A stretch of DNA of 64,000 nucleotides from the NCBI RefSeq assembly GCF_009882985.1, contig NZ_WTUZ01000022.1, forward strand, positions 124,001-188,000, in the 5' to 3' direction. A program made the translations under genes and the position numbers. The notes beneath the pieces are model-generated. The model searched no databases, was not told the DNA's origin, and was given only the letters and a program-made list of their open reading frames with translations. This stretch comes from Paenibacillus silvestris (GTDB lineage Bacteria; Bacillota; Bacilli; Paenibacillales; NBRC-103111). Below are positions 42,607 to 50,452 of the stretch, piece by piece (the first letter of the stretch is position 1; every line of letters starts with the position of its first letter).

Positions 42607-43371
42607 ATGGCTGAGACACTAAGCGCACAAAAAACCGTGAAGTTTATCGTGACTCGTCAAGAGAGTCCGGATTCTAAGCCTTACACAGAGGAATTCGAAG
42701 TTCCTTATCGTCCTAATATGAACGTCATCAGCGGTTTGATGGAAGTGCAGCGTAATCCTAAGAACGCGCGTGGTGATAAAACAACGCCAGTATGTTGGGA
42801 ATCCAACTGTCTGGAGGAAGTTTGTGGAGCTTGCTCCATGGTTATTAACGGTAAGCCGCGCCAAGCTTGTTCGGCTCTGATCGATAAGCTGGAGCAGCCA
42901 GTTCGCGTAGCTCCGATGAGCACGTTCCCTGTTATGCGTGACCTTGTCATCGACCGTGGACGCATGTTCAACGCTTTGAAGAAGGTCAAAGCATGGGTTC
43001 CGATTGACGGAACGTATGATCTTGGACCAGGACCGCGTATGGCGGAGTCGAAGCGTCAATGGGCATACGAGCTATCCAAATGTATGACATGTGGTGTATG
43101 TTTAGAAGCTTGTCCGAACGTTAACGACAAGAACTCTTTCATCGGGCCATCTGCGCTTTCCCAAGTTCGTTTGTTCAATGCTCACCCAACAGGTGAAATG
43201 AACAAAGACGAGCGTTTGGATACGCTGATGACAGATGGCGGTATCGAAGGCTGTGGTAACTCGCAGAACTGCGTACGCTCATGTCCGAAAGGCATTCCGC
43301 TGACGACTTCTATCGCAGCATTGAACGCTGACACAACGAAACATTTGTTCAAGAAATGGTTAGGCGTGTAA
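42607..43371 (+). CDS. sdhB: succinate dehydrogenase iron-sulfur subunit
   Basis: A 254-residue Fe-S protein. [2Fe-2S] cysteines C63, C68, C73, C76 and C88 lie in CWESNCLEEVCGACSMVING; the C-terminal clusters are in CMTCGVCLEACPNVND and CGNSQNCVRSCPKGIP. ATG 42607 lies 2 bp after the sdhA stop behind AAAAAGGGAGGACATTAATC. Last gene of the operon. Confidence 0.97.
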   Translation: MAETLSAQKTVKFIVTRQESPDSKPYTEEFEVPYRPNMNVISGLMEVQRNPKNARGDKTTPVCWESNCLEEVCGACSMVINGKPRQACSALIDKLEQPVRVAPMSTFPVMRDLVIDRGRMFNALKKVKAWVPIDGTYDLGPGPRMAESKRQWAYELSKCMTCGVCLEACPNVNDKNSFIGPSALSQVRLFNAHPTGEMNKDERLDTLMTDGGIEGCGNSQNCVRSCPKGIPLTTSIAALNADTTKHLFKKWLGV

Positions 43372-43382
43372 GAGTTAAGAAT

Positions 43383-43423
43383 AAAGCCCGATACCCTGAG
43401 CTACAGGGTGTCGGGCTTTTGTG
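43383..43423 (+). terminator. terminator of sdhCAB
   Basis: AAAGCCCGATACCCTG pairs with CAGGGTGTCGGGCTTT, followed by a T-rich end. Confidence 0.88.
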
Positions 43424-43433
43424 CATACAGGGG

Positions 43434-43616
43434 TCAGTTTGCTGGGGGGAGCGCGTTCGTCTCCGCCCAATCAGCGTTATCTATAGGGGAAGTCTGTAGA
43501 GGATACTGGGTTGCCGGCTGTTCCTGGCTTGATGCCGGAGAGGGAACTGTTCTGGTTTTTGATGAAGCAGCCATACTGATATCTAACATACTTAAGTGGA
43601 AATGAATCGAATACAT
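43434..43616 (-). CDS. small Ser/Pro-rich hypothetical protein (60 residues)
   Basis: Starts ATG 43616 after a strong TTGGAGGTGCAGACG site. The first half reads MYSIHFHLSMLDISMAASSKTRTV, with alternating hydrophobics; the second half is rich in Pro, Ser, Gln and Thr and looks unstructured. I do not recognise the family. A divergent promoter (TTGTCA 43681-43676, TAATAT 43657-43652, 18-bp spacer) and a perfect palindrome around the -10 precede it. The ribosome site and promoter make a real gene likely. Confidence 0.55.
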   Translation of the reverse strand: MYSIHFHLSMLDISMAASSKTRTVPSPASSQEQPATQYPLQTSPIDNADWAETNALPPAN

Positions 43617-43645
43617 CGTCTGCACCTCCAAGACAGTTGTTATTA

Positions 43646-43662
43646 TGTAATATATTATTACA
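43646..43662. promoter_or_regulatory. 17-bp palindrome over the promoter of the 60-residue gene
   Basis: TGTAATA-TAT-TATTACA is a perfect inverted repeat overlapping the -10 (43657-43652, minus). The spacing TGTAAT-N5-ATTACA resembles dyads for FNR/CRP or GntR-type dimers, but no factor can be named. Confidence 0.6.
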
Positions 43663-43707
43663 CAATTGGATGAATTGACAACAAAATAATTATTTGTGTT
43701 ATGTATA

Positions 43708-43736
43708 TTGACATAAGACTAGGATGTAAGTATGAT
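43708..43736 (+). promoter_or_regulatory. strong sigma-A promoter of the guanidine-riboswitch operon
   Basis: TTGACA (43708-43713) and TATGAT (43731-43736) with a 17-bp spacer. The transcript starts about 35 nt before the aptamer. Confidence 0.85.
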
Positions 43737-43779
43737 AAAGACAAATGTAAGAGTTGGTTACAACCTCATAGCAAACTTG

Positions 43780-43912
43780 TTTTCTAGGGTTCCGCGGCAG
43801 ATGAAGGCTGTCGGTCTGGTCCAAGAGAAGACACACGGTGACATTCATCGTGCACACGGAGGGATAAAAGCCCGGGAGGATATCAGAATATGATATCGTT
43901 CCGGGTTTTTCT
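43780..43912 (+). ncRNA. guanidine-I riboswitch (ykkC-yxkD leader) with terminator
   Basis: The conserved blocks of the guanidine-I aptamer are present in order: CTAGGGTTCCG (43784-43794), GGTCTGGTCC.AGAG (43813-43827), ACACGGTGAC, and the 3' block ACACGGAGGGATAAAAGCCCGGGAGG (43854-43879, given as motif positions). The terminator stem CCCGGGA... with TCGTTCCGGG ends in TTTTTC (43871-43911). Binding of guanidine stabilises the aptamer and disrupts the terminator, so the genes are expressed when guanidine is high. The class was shown to bind guanidine and often precedes transporters of this kind. Confidence 0.92.
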
Positions 43913-43945
43913 TTTTACCAGTTTAAATGGAGAGGGAGAATCAGA

Positions 43946-44968
43946 ATGAGAAAAAGAATGGTATTTCTGATGATGGCGTTGTTACTCGCTTTTACGGTAG
44001 TGAGCGGATGCTCGAGCAAGGAGGCAGCAAGCACGGCAGCAGGTGGCAGTGATCAGCCTATTAAATTGGCGCTCAGTCCATGGCCGGGTTGGTTTGTTTG
44101 GTATTTGGTGAAGGAAAAGGGCTTCTTTGAGAAAAATGGTGTGAAGGTTGATCTTGTTTGGTTCCCTGTCTACAGCGACTCTTTATCCGCTCTTGCGTCA
44201 GGCAAAGTCGATGCGAATAGCCAAACCTTGAGTGATACGCTTGCTCCTGCAAGTAAAGGGATTCCACTCAAAGCAGTGCTTGTGAACGATAACTCCAATG
44301 GTGGAGATGGCGTCGTAGTGAAGCCTAACATCAACTCTTTGCAGGAGTTAAAAGGGAAGAAAGTGGCAACGGAGCTAGGCACGGTTGATCATCTACTCAT
44401 GCTAACTGCGCTGGAGAAGGCTGGCCTCGCTGAGAAAGACGTCTCCTACACCAACATGACGGTTAATGATGCAGGACCTGCTTTCATCTCTGGCAACCTG
44501 GACGGTGCCGTGCTGTGGGAGCCATTCCTGAGCAAAGCGATTCAAGAGGGCAAAGGCAAGTTGTTATTCTCCTCCAAGGATACACCGGGACTCATTCCTG
44601 ATCTGCTCGTATTTAAGGCAGAAATAACCAAAAACCGTCCGGAAGACGTAAAGAAAATTCTTAATGCCTGGTTCGATGCGTTGGACTACTGGAAAGCTAA
44701 TCCGGAAGAATCTCTACAAATTATGGCGAAGGCGGCAGAAACGCCAGTGGATGAATACAAAGCTGGAGTCGACAGCGTGAAAATATTTCAGCTAGAAGAT
44801 AATGTGAAAGCATTCCAAAAAGGTGACTCCTACAGCTCCCTGCACTATACATCCCAGAAGACAGCCGAGTTCTTGAAAGGCTTGGAGATGCTGACAACCA
44901 TACCGAAAGCTGAAAGCTTCTTGGACGGACACTTTGTCGAAGAAGTGATGAAGGAACGCAAGAAATAA
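43946..44968 (+). CDS. ABC transporter substrate-binding lipoprotein (SsuA/TauA/NrtA-like), riboswitch controlled
   Basis: A 340-residue periplasm-type binding protein anchored as a lipoprotein: signal peptide with lipobox VVSGC (Cys22), then NMT1/SsuA-type fold (ALSPWPGWFVWYLVKEKGFFEKNGVKVDLVWF, GKVDANSQTLSDTL). By name this family takes sulfonates, taurine or nitrate. The guanidine-I riboswitch in front makes guanidine or a guanidino compound the likely ligand. ATG 43946 follows GGAGAGGGAGAATCAGA. First of three genes. Confidence 0.9.
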   Translation: MRKRMVFLMMALLLAFTVVSGCSSKEAASTAAGGSDQPIKLALSPWPGWFVWYLVKEKGFFEKNGVKVDLVWFPVYSDSLSALASGKVDANSQTLSDTLAPASKGIPLKAVLVNDNSNGGDGVVVKPNINSLQELKGKKVATELGTVDHLLMLTALEKAGLAEKDVSYTNMTVNDAGPAFISGNLDGAVLWEPFLSKAIQEGKGKLLFSSKDTPGLIPDLLVFKAEITKNRPEDVKKILNAWFDALDYWKANPEESLQIMAKAAETPVDEYKAGVDSVKIFQLEDNVKAFQKGDSYSSLHYTSQKTAEFLKGLEMLTTIPKAESFLDGHFVEEVMKERKK

Positions 44969-44989
44969 CAGGTGAGTGAGAGGTGCTCT

Positions 44990-45808
44990 ATGGAAACGGC
45001 TATGAAAAAAAAGCGCAAATCCACGTTGTTTGCCATACGAGGCGACATCAATCGTAAAACGTATGTTTCAGGCATTGTTCTCATTATATGTTTGGTAGTA
45101 GCATTCTGGAGTGTGCTCAGTTATGGCAATATGGTTAATCGAACATTCTTGCCTACACCGGATCAGGTGCTTCGTCAATTTGCCATTCAGCTGCAGAGCT
45201 CCGTATTCTGGCATCATGTTGGTATGAGTATTTTCCGTGTTGGTGCGGGCTTCTTGCTTGCTTGTTTGCTGGGTATACCACTTGGTATTCTGGCGGGTAC
45301 CTTTCGCTTTGCGGAAGCGCTGCTCGTTCCTCCGACCGAATTTATCCGCTATATGCCGGCAACGGCGTTCATCCCGCTGATTATGGTTTGGGCTGGAATT
45401 GGGGAATGGGCGAAGGTTATCGTCATCTTCATCGGCTGCTTCTTCCAGCTCTTGCTGATGGTGGCAGACAATACCCGATCGGTTTCTAATGATTTGCTGC
45501 AAACCTCGTACACCCTTGGCGCGAATCGCTGGCAAGCCATTGAGAAGGTGCTGATCCCCGCCTTGCTGCCTGATTTGATGAACACCTTGCGCCTGATCAT
45601 TGGCTGGGCGTGGACGTATCTTGTCGTGGCAGAGCTGGTTGCGGCTAGCAGCGGCCTAGGATTCTCCATCATGAAGGCGCAACGGTTCCTGAATACGGAT
45701 CAAATTTTCGTAGGCATTATCGCCATTGGCTTGCTTGGATTGATGACGGACCGCACATTTGCATACTGTCACCGCCGATTTTTCCCATGGCTGGAAGGAG
45801 GACGTTAA
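44990..45808 (+). CDS. ABC transporter permease (SsuC/TauC-like)
   Basis: A 272-residue inner-membrane permease with about six helices and the BPD_transp_1 EAA loop (YTLGANRWQAIEKVLIPALLPDLMNTL). ATG 44990 follows GAGAGGTGCTCT; the GTG at 44972 is in frame but has no site. It lies 21 bp after the substrate-binding gene in the guanidine-controlled operon. Confidence 0.88.
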   Translation: METAMKKKRKSTLFAIRGDINRKTYVSGIVLIICLVVAFWSVLSYGNMVNRTFLPTPDQVLRQFAIQLQSSVFWHHVGMSIFRVGAGFLLACLLGIPLGILAGTFRFAEALLVPPTEFIRYMPATAFIPLIMVWAGIGEWAKVIVIFIGCFFQLLLMVADNTRSVSNDLLQTSYTLGANRWQAIEKVLIPALLPDLMNTLRLIIGWAWTYLVVAELVAASSGLGFSIMKAQRFLNTDQIFVGIIAIGLLGLMTDRTFAYCHRRFFPWLEGGR

Positions 45809-45811
45809 CGA

Positions 45812-46630
45812 ATGCGAGCACATCAACAAGCCTTACATATCGAACCTTTGCATGAACAAGAGATGAAAATGAGCAAGATTATGGCTTCCGATGTTACAAA
45901 AGTGTACAGTTCGAAGAAGTCGCAGTTTGTAGCGCTGGACCGGGTTTCCTTCCATGTGGATGCCCATGAGTTTGTGAGTTTTGTTGGTCCCTCCGGCTGT
46001 GGGAAGTCCTCTCTCTTGCGAATTGTTGCGGGTTTAGAGACAATGACAACAGGATCCCTGAGCATTTCGGGGCATGAGATTGATGGCCCTGGCGCTGATC
46101 GCGGAATGGTGTTCCAATCCTACACATTGTTCCCTTGGCTTTCTGTGCGGGAAAACATTGAGTTCGGACTGACGCTGAAAGGTGTTCCTATTTTCGAAAA
46201 AAGAGCCATTTCCGATCACTTCATGGAGCTTGTGGGCTTGCATAAGTTCGCCAGAGCGCTGCCGAAGGAGCTCTCCGGCGGGATGAAGCAGCGGGTGGCA
46301 ATTGCAAGAGCACTCGCCAACAACCCGGAAGTGCTCCTGATGGATGAGCCATTCGGGGCGCTCGATCCGCAGACGAAAAATACGATGCAAGAGCTGCTGC
46401 TGCGCATCTGGGAGAAAGAAAAGACAACCGTCGTCTTCATTACCCATGATATCGAGGAGGCGATCTTCCTCTCCCAGCGTGTGTATGTGATGCAGGCGCA
46501 CCCGGGCACAATTCGCAAAGAAATCGTCATTCCACCTGGATTACGGGACGTGGAAGATGTGAAGGATTCAGAATCTTTCCTGAAGTTGAAAAAGCAAATT
46601 ATTTCCCTGATTGGATATCATGAGGAATGA
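45812..46630 (+). CDS. ABC transporter ATP-binding protein (SsuB/TauB-like)
   Basis: A 272-residue ATPase: Walker A GPSGCGKSSLLR, Q-loop MVFQSYTLFPW, signature LSGGMKQRVAIARAL, Walker B VLLMDEPFGALD and switch His in VFITHDIEEA. It is the motor of the guanidine-riboswitch transporter. ATG 45812 follows GGAAGGAGGACGTTAACGA. The start is 3 bp behind the permease stop. A terminator follows. Confidence 0.93.
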   Translation: MRAHQQALHIEPLHEQEMKMSKIMASDVTKVYSSKKSQFVALDRVSFHVDAHEFVSFVGPSGCGKSSLLRIVAGLETMTTGSLSISGHEIDGPGADRGMVFQSYTLFPWLSVRENIEFGLTLKGVPIFEKRAISDHFMELVGLHKFARALPKELSGGMKQRVAIARALANNPEVLLMDEPFGALDPQTKNTMQELLLRIWEKEKTTVVFITHDIEEAIFLSQRVYVMQAHPGTIRKEIVIPPGLRDVEDVKDSESFLKLKKQIISLIGYHEE

Positions 46631-46632
46631 AA

Positions 46633-46670
46633 AGAAACTTGGCCGTTATTTAGGTCAAGTTTTTTTGTTT
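46633..46670 (+). terminator. terminator of the ABC operon
   Basis: AAACTTGGCC pairs with GGTCAAGTTT, then seven T. Confidence 0.85.
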
Positions 46671-46679
46671 TTAGAAGGT

Positions 46680-47051
46680 GGAGTTTCGAAGGGGTGTCTG
46701 AGGCAAGCTCATTGGATGAATTCCAACGAAGATGCGATTTTAGATGCCTAAATGCCTATTTGATTGGACAGAATCCAGCGAAGCTATGAATTTTGAAGGG
46801 GGTTAGCGGCTTTTTAGCCATTGAGGTTGGATTTCATCCAACCAAAAGAAGAATGAACACGTCTGTACCGTGTTCTCGTTGTATTTCATCCAATGCAGTT
46901 ACACAGTAGGACCGTCAGACCGTAAGACCGTCAGGATGAAACTTGGATAGACTGGACATTCACTGGAAAATTTACTTTTACTGTTCTAATTGACGTGTGA
47001 TTGGCTGTTCGATAGAATAAATGAAAGTGATTCATAAATGAGGGAAATCAT
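46680..47051. repeat. repeat-bearing intergenic region before lacI-type gene
   Basis: No gene is seen. ATTGGATGAATTCCAACGAAG (46711-46731) and ATTGGACAGAATCCAGCGAAG (46763-46783) are imperfect copies; GGTTGGAT-N3-ATCCAACC (46825-46843) is a perfect dyad with a related core. Three 8-bp units GACCGTCA/GACCGTAA/GACCGTCA follow at 46911-46934. The promoter of the next gene is at 46990-47018. Confidence 0.5.
46990..47018 (+). promoter_or_regulatory. sigma-A promoter of LacI-type gene
   Basis: TTGACG (46990-46995), 17-bp spacer, TAGAAT (47013-47018). Confidence 0.7.
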
Positions 47052-48110
47052 GTGAACAGAAATAAGCAGCCCACAATTGTCGATGTAGCCTCGGAAGCCG
47101 GTGTTTCCATTGCTACCGTATCGAATGTTATTAATCGCAGGAAGGTGCCAATGGCCCCAGAAACGATTCGCAAAGTGGAAGAAGCCGTTGTTCGGCTAGG
47201 CTATCGCAGGAATGTGATGGCGACGAATTTGAGCCGCCGCAGGTCCTACGAACTTGGGCTAATCATTCCGCATTTTGGCGGCTATTATGGCCGTTTTGCG
47301 GAGAAGCTGGAGCAGAAGGTGCATCATTTTGGCTACCATTTATCCATCTTCTCAGCTGCTGGTATGGATCCGGAGATTGAGCAGCGCCATCTGGAGCACT
47401 TATTGCAGCGCAGAGTAGATGGCTTGGTGAGTCATGGATTAGCAATGAGCATGCAGTCTACGCAGCAGTTGGTCGGAGAGGGCACGCCCCTTGTCATCTT
47501 CAACGGGTGGGGATGGCCAAGTGAAATCGTCAAATTGGCGGTTAATTTGGATTTTGCGAAAGCGTCTTCAGAGGCTGTTCAGCATTTTCTTGAGAATGGT
47601 TGCCGCTCCGTCATGTATGCAGGCAGAAGTAAAGGAATGGGAGCTAACGAACAGCGTATTCAAGGATTCATGGCTGGACTAAGCGAGCGAGGAGAATCTA
47701 CCGTGCATGCGCTTTTGGATGCAGGCGACCTTGGAATCGTCGGTACGCTTGATGAAGCGCTGCGCTTGAGTGGTGAATTGCGGCCAATCGGGATCTATAC
47801 GTTTAATGATGCGTTGGCGCTTGAATTGCTGGCATTGTGCCATGAACGAGGGATATCGGTGCCGGAGGATATACAGCTCATTGGGATGGATAATGAGTTT
47901 TATTCGAGGTCAAGCTTCCCGTCCATTACCAGCTTTGAGATGCCGGTTGATTTGCAAACCAGCTTGGTGGCCGCCTTCCTCATGAGACAGATCGGAGAAG
48001 ATTTGGACGAAGAGAACACGCAGCTGCTTGAGGAATATTTGCCTCGTGTGACGGGGCATGAGTTGTTTATTGATCTAGAGATGATCGAACGGAAATCTTC
48101 AGGCAAATAA
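47052..48110 (+). CDS. LacI-family transcriptional regulator
   Basis: A 352-residue regulator: N-terminal HTH TIVDVASEAGVSIATVSNVINRRKVPMAPETIRKV with the LacI hinge, then a periplasmic-binding-protein-like effector domain. The GTG 47052 follows GAGGGAAATCAT. No sugar enzyme or transporter gene lies beside it, so its target is unknown. It has its own promoter. Confidence 0.88.
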   Translation: MNRNKQPTIVDVASEAGVSIATVSNVINRRKVPMAPETIRKVEEAVVRLGYRRNVMATNLSRRRSYELGLIIPHFGGYYGRFAEKLEQKVHHFGYHLSIFSAAGMDPEIEQRHLEHLLQRRVDGLVSHGLAMSMQSTQQLVGEGTPLVIFNGWGWPSEIVKLAVNLDFAKASSEAVQHFLENGCRSVMYAGRSKGMGANEQRIQGFMAGLSERGESTVHALLDAGDLGIVGTLDEALRLSGELRPIGIYTFNDALALELLALCHERGISVPEDIQLIGMDNEFYSRSSFPSITSFEMPVDLQTSLVAAFLMRQIGEDLDEENTQLLEEYLPRVTGHELFIDLEMIERKSSGK

Positions 48111-48111
48111 G

Positions 48112-48155
48112 AAAGACCATTGATCACCTGGCATGAGGGATCGATGGTCTTTGTT
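48112..48155. terminator. terminator between LacI-type gene and CDF
   Basis: AAAGACCATTGATC/GATCGATGGTCTTT with T-rich end; lies between convergent genes. Confidence 0.85.
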
Positions 48156-48162
48156 TTTTGGG

Positions 48163-49137
48163 TTAGAGAAGTGGCAAGGTGCTGGAGGCAGTGTTCATGC
48201 TGTTTTGATGCTTCAAGAAGGCTTTGCCGTATTCGCCATGCGGATTTATTTCGGCGTGCTCAATTTGAATAGTGGCATGCTCGATGCCGTATTTGCTTTT
48301 GAGTGTTTCATTGATGGCTAGAATCACGCAGAACGGTTGAATGTTGGGATTTATGAACACGTGGGCGGTTAAGGAGTAATGGTCCGTTGAAACGGCCCAA
48401 AGATGCATTTCATGCACATCCTCGACGCCCTCGACAGAGGCAATCTGCTTGCGAATTTCGTCCAGGTTATAACGCTCCGGCACGGATTCCATGAGAATCA
48501 GATATGATTCACGAATGATTTTGCTGCCACCGATGAAAATAATACCGCCAATCACCATGGAGATGAGTGGGTCAAAAATGAGTAACCCCGAATAATAAAT
48601 AATAATCGAAGATATGATAACGCCAACCGAGCTGAGCAGATCGCCAAAAAAGTGCCAAAGGGCGCTTTTGACATTCAGATTATCCTCTTCCTTGACGCTG
48701 TTATGGAGCACCAAAGTGAGCACCAGATTGACGATGAAACCGATCGAAGCAATCCCTAACATGAGGCCAAGCTGGATCGGCTGAGGATGAATCATGCGCT
48801 GAATGCCTTCAATGAAGATTCCTAAGGCGATGACGCAGAGGGCTAGGCCGTTAAGGAATGATGCGATGATCTCAAACCGGAGGAACCCGAACGTGAATCG
48901 TGCATTCGGCTGCCTAGTTGCGAGGTGCAGGGCAATCATGCTTAAACCTAGCGCGATGACATCCGAGATCATATGGGCCGAATCCGAAAGCAGCGCGAGT
49001 GAATTGGAGAGCACCCCGCCGACAATTTCTACAATGGTGAAGAATGCAGTTAGCAGGAGGGTAATCCACAATGTTTTTCTGGATTTCGTCTGTTCTTTTA
49101 CGTGATGAAGATGGTGGTAGTCGTATTCCGTATTCAT
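48163..49137 (-). CDS. cation diffusion facilitator (CzcD-like metal/H+ antiporter)
   Basis: A 324-residue CDF transporter with six predicted helices and a C-terminal cytoplasmic domain. The metal site residues are in SNSLALLSDSAHMISD (helix II) and KSALWHFFGDLLSSVGV (helix V); an N-terminal His-rich HHLHHVKE and a C-terminal MHLWAVSTDHYSLTAHV complete the picture. It exports Zn2+, Co2+ or Cd2+. ATG 49137 follows TAAGGAGGGATCGT. It has its own promoter at 49178-49206. Confidence 0.9.
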   Translation of the reverse strand: MNTEYDYHHLHHVKEQTKSRKTLWITLLLTAFFTIVEIVGGVLSNSLALLSDSAHMISDVIALGLSMIALHLATRQPNARFTFGFLRFEIIASFLNGLALCVIALGIFIEGIQRMIHPQPIQLGLMLGIASIGFIVNLVLTLVLHNSVKEEDNLNVKSALWHFFGDLLSSVGVIISSIIIYYSGLLIFDPLISMVIGGIIFIGGSKIIRESYLILMESVPERYNLDEIRKQIASVEGVEDVHEMHLWAVSTDHYSLTAHVFINPNIQPFCVILAINETLKSKYGIEHATIQIEHAEINPHGEYGKAFLKHQNSMNTASSTLPLL

Positions 49138-49177
49138 ACGATCCCTCCTTATTTATAATGATTCTAATTTAATTATT

Positions 49178-49206
49178 ATTATATGCTAGGGGGAGGGAAG
49201 GTGCAA
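49178..49206 (-). promoter_or_regulatory. CDF promoter
   Basis: On the minus strand TTGCAC (49206-49201) and TATAAT (49183-49178) with a 17-bp spacer. Confidence 0.7.
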
Positions 49207-49269
49207 CCCTTTTTGGAGTTATTTACAGATTAAACACATTTTCTGTGGAGTCTGCAAAATAAGCAAGAA

Positions 49270-49365
49270 GGGCGTATAGGCGTGTAGAAGCGTATGGAAA
49301 AGTATAGAAACGTATGGAAGCCTAAAAAGGCGTATAGAAGTGCTTAAAGATGCTTAAAGAGGAAA
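49270..49365. repeat. degenerate ~10-bp tandem repeat
   Basis: Units such as GCGTATAG, GCGTGTAGAA, GCGTATGGAAA, AGTATAGAAA, CGTATGGAAG, GCGTATAGAAG and two TGCTTAAAGA follow each other at about 10-bp spacing. No coding frame is supported in it. Confidence 0.6.
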
Positions 49366-49428
49366 AAAATAAAGCGTTTTCTATTTTGTAACATAAATGA
49401 AATATTCCTGTTATGGTTCCATAATGTT

Positions 49429-49514
49429 TGGGGGGTAATATAATAACCAAGACCCCCTTTTTAATATAAACTTTTTGAACCCGGCCCCGTTGGCTGGGTT
49501 CCTTTTTTTGTTTA
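49429..49514 (+). terminator. two terminator-like hairpins without a recognisable gene
   Basis: First stem GGGGGT (49431-49436)/ACCCCC (49454-49459) then T5; second stem GAACCCGGCC/GGCTGGGTTC (about 49479-49503) followed by T7. A transcript entering from upstream would be terminated. No gene with a ribosome site precedes it. Confidence 0.45.
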
Positions 49515-49564
49515 GGGCATGTAAGCCTTTCTTACCTCAAACAATCCAGTCAGAGTATCCCGAA

Positions 49565-49775
49565 AAAAGAGGGAAACCGCTATAACGGACCTTATCGCCG
49601 TTATTGTATGCAAATTGCCTTTATTTGCATCACTAACGGACCCCAGTAACGTTATCTTGTCATTTCACATCACAAATTCACTCTTAAGGGGTAAATAGCT
49701 GCGCTGATGTCCGTTAGAATTCTAGAGAGTCACAATTGTTGCAAATAGGGGCTTCTCGGTCCGTAAGGGATTCGA
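49565..49775. repeat. palindrome-rich intergenic element with repeated TAACGGAC core
   Basis: TAACGGAC occurs at 49583-49590 and 49634-49641; its inverse GTCCGTTA at 49709-49716, with degenerate copies at 49598 and about 49759. A perfect hairpin TGCAAAT-N7-ATTTGCA (49609-49629) sits in the middle. Such dispersed units are familiar from intergenic DNA of Paenibacilli. No gene is seen here. Confidence 0.5.
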
Positions 49776-49880
49776 ATTGTCGTGGCTTAGAAGCATAGCT
49801 ACGTACTGAATCTCGTAACTAAGATTACTGCACACGGAAATCAACATGCATGAATTAAGTTACGATTGCCTGCTTTTAAT

Positions 49881-49911
49881 AAAAAAAAGCCCAAACAAGG
49901 GCTTTTTATTC
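49881..49911. terminator. bidirectional terminator-like hairpin upstream of DUF gene
   Basis: AAAAAAGCCC/GGGCTTTTT around a six-base loop. No gene ends here on either strand, so its use is unclear. Confidence 0.55.
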
Positions 49912-50000
49912 TATCCCAACAATATATCTAATACTGTTCCTAGTTAGCCGCGTGACTTACGCTTAAGAATATGGCACTCAGCATACGGGAGGGGCAATCC

Positions 50001-50420
50001 ATGATGTTAACTTCTCTTTTTACAAAGATCTATATGGCGATGTCCGGATTCAAAAATAACGTGCTGCAATTATCTGGAAATCCTGATATTCTAGAGGATG
50101 AAGCCGTAGCTGGGACGAGGATCGACATGGATGAGTTCCCAGATTTACTGCACGATATTTCGTCTATTTTCGAAAAAGGATTGAGTGAGCAGGAGATTAT
50201 GATTGCTCAACATACAATTGAAGCCTTAAGTATTAATGGAACAACGAAGTTTCACTATATTGTTCGTATGAATGCTGAGGTCTTGGGAATGACCATTATT
50301 GCGGTTCGCGATCGGCCGACGAGTGCTGTCCTGTGTTTTGTCACAGAGGAGAAGATTGCTTATCACATTCAAGGGGTTATTTCCGTATTCCATTTGCCAG
50401 AAAATCAAGTACTGCAGTAG
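50001..50420 (+). CDS. hypothetical protein
   Basis: A protein of about 139 residues from ATG 50001, which follows GGGAGGGGCAATCC; an in-frame ATG at 49971 lacks a site. The segment EDEAVAGTRIDMDEFPDLLHDISSIFEKGLSEQEIMIAQHTIEAL is helical; KFHYIVRMNAEVLGMTIIAVR and SAVLCFVTEEKIAY look like beta strands. No known family, signal peptide or membrane segment was recognised. It sits 32 bp before the Nudix gene and may be co-transcribed with it. Confidence 0.65.
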   Translation: MMLTSLFTKIYMAMSGFKNNVLQLSGNPDILEDEAVAGTRIDMDEFPDLLHDISSIFEKGLSEQEIMIAQHTIEALSINGTTKFHYIVRMNAEVLGMTIIAVRDRPTSAVLCFVTEEKIAYHIQGVISVFHLPENQVLQ

Positions 50421-50452
50421 TTGGAAACGGAACGGATACCTATCGAAAGGCG

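Noticed and set aside
49141..49185. Metal-responsive operator in the CDF promoter
   Set aside because: The AT-rich stretch has only partial dyad symmetry; no Zur, Fur or CzrA-type site can be asserted.
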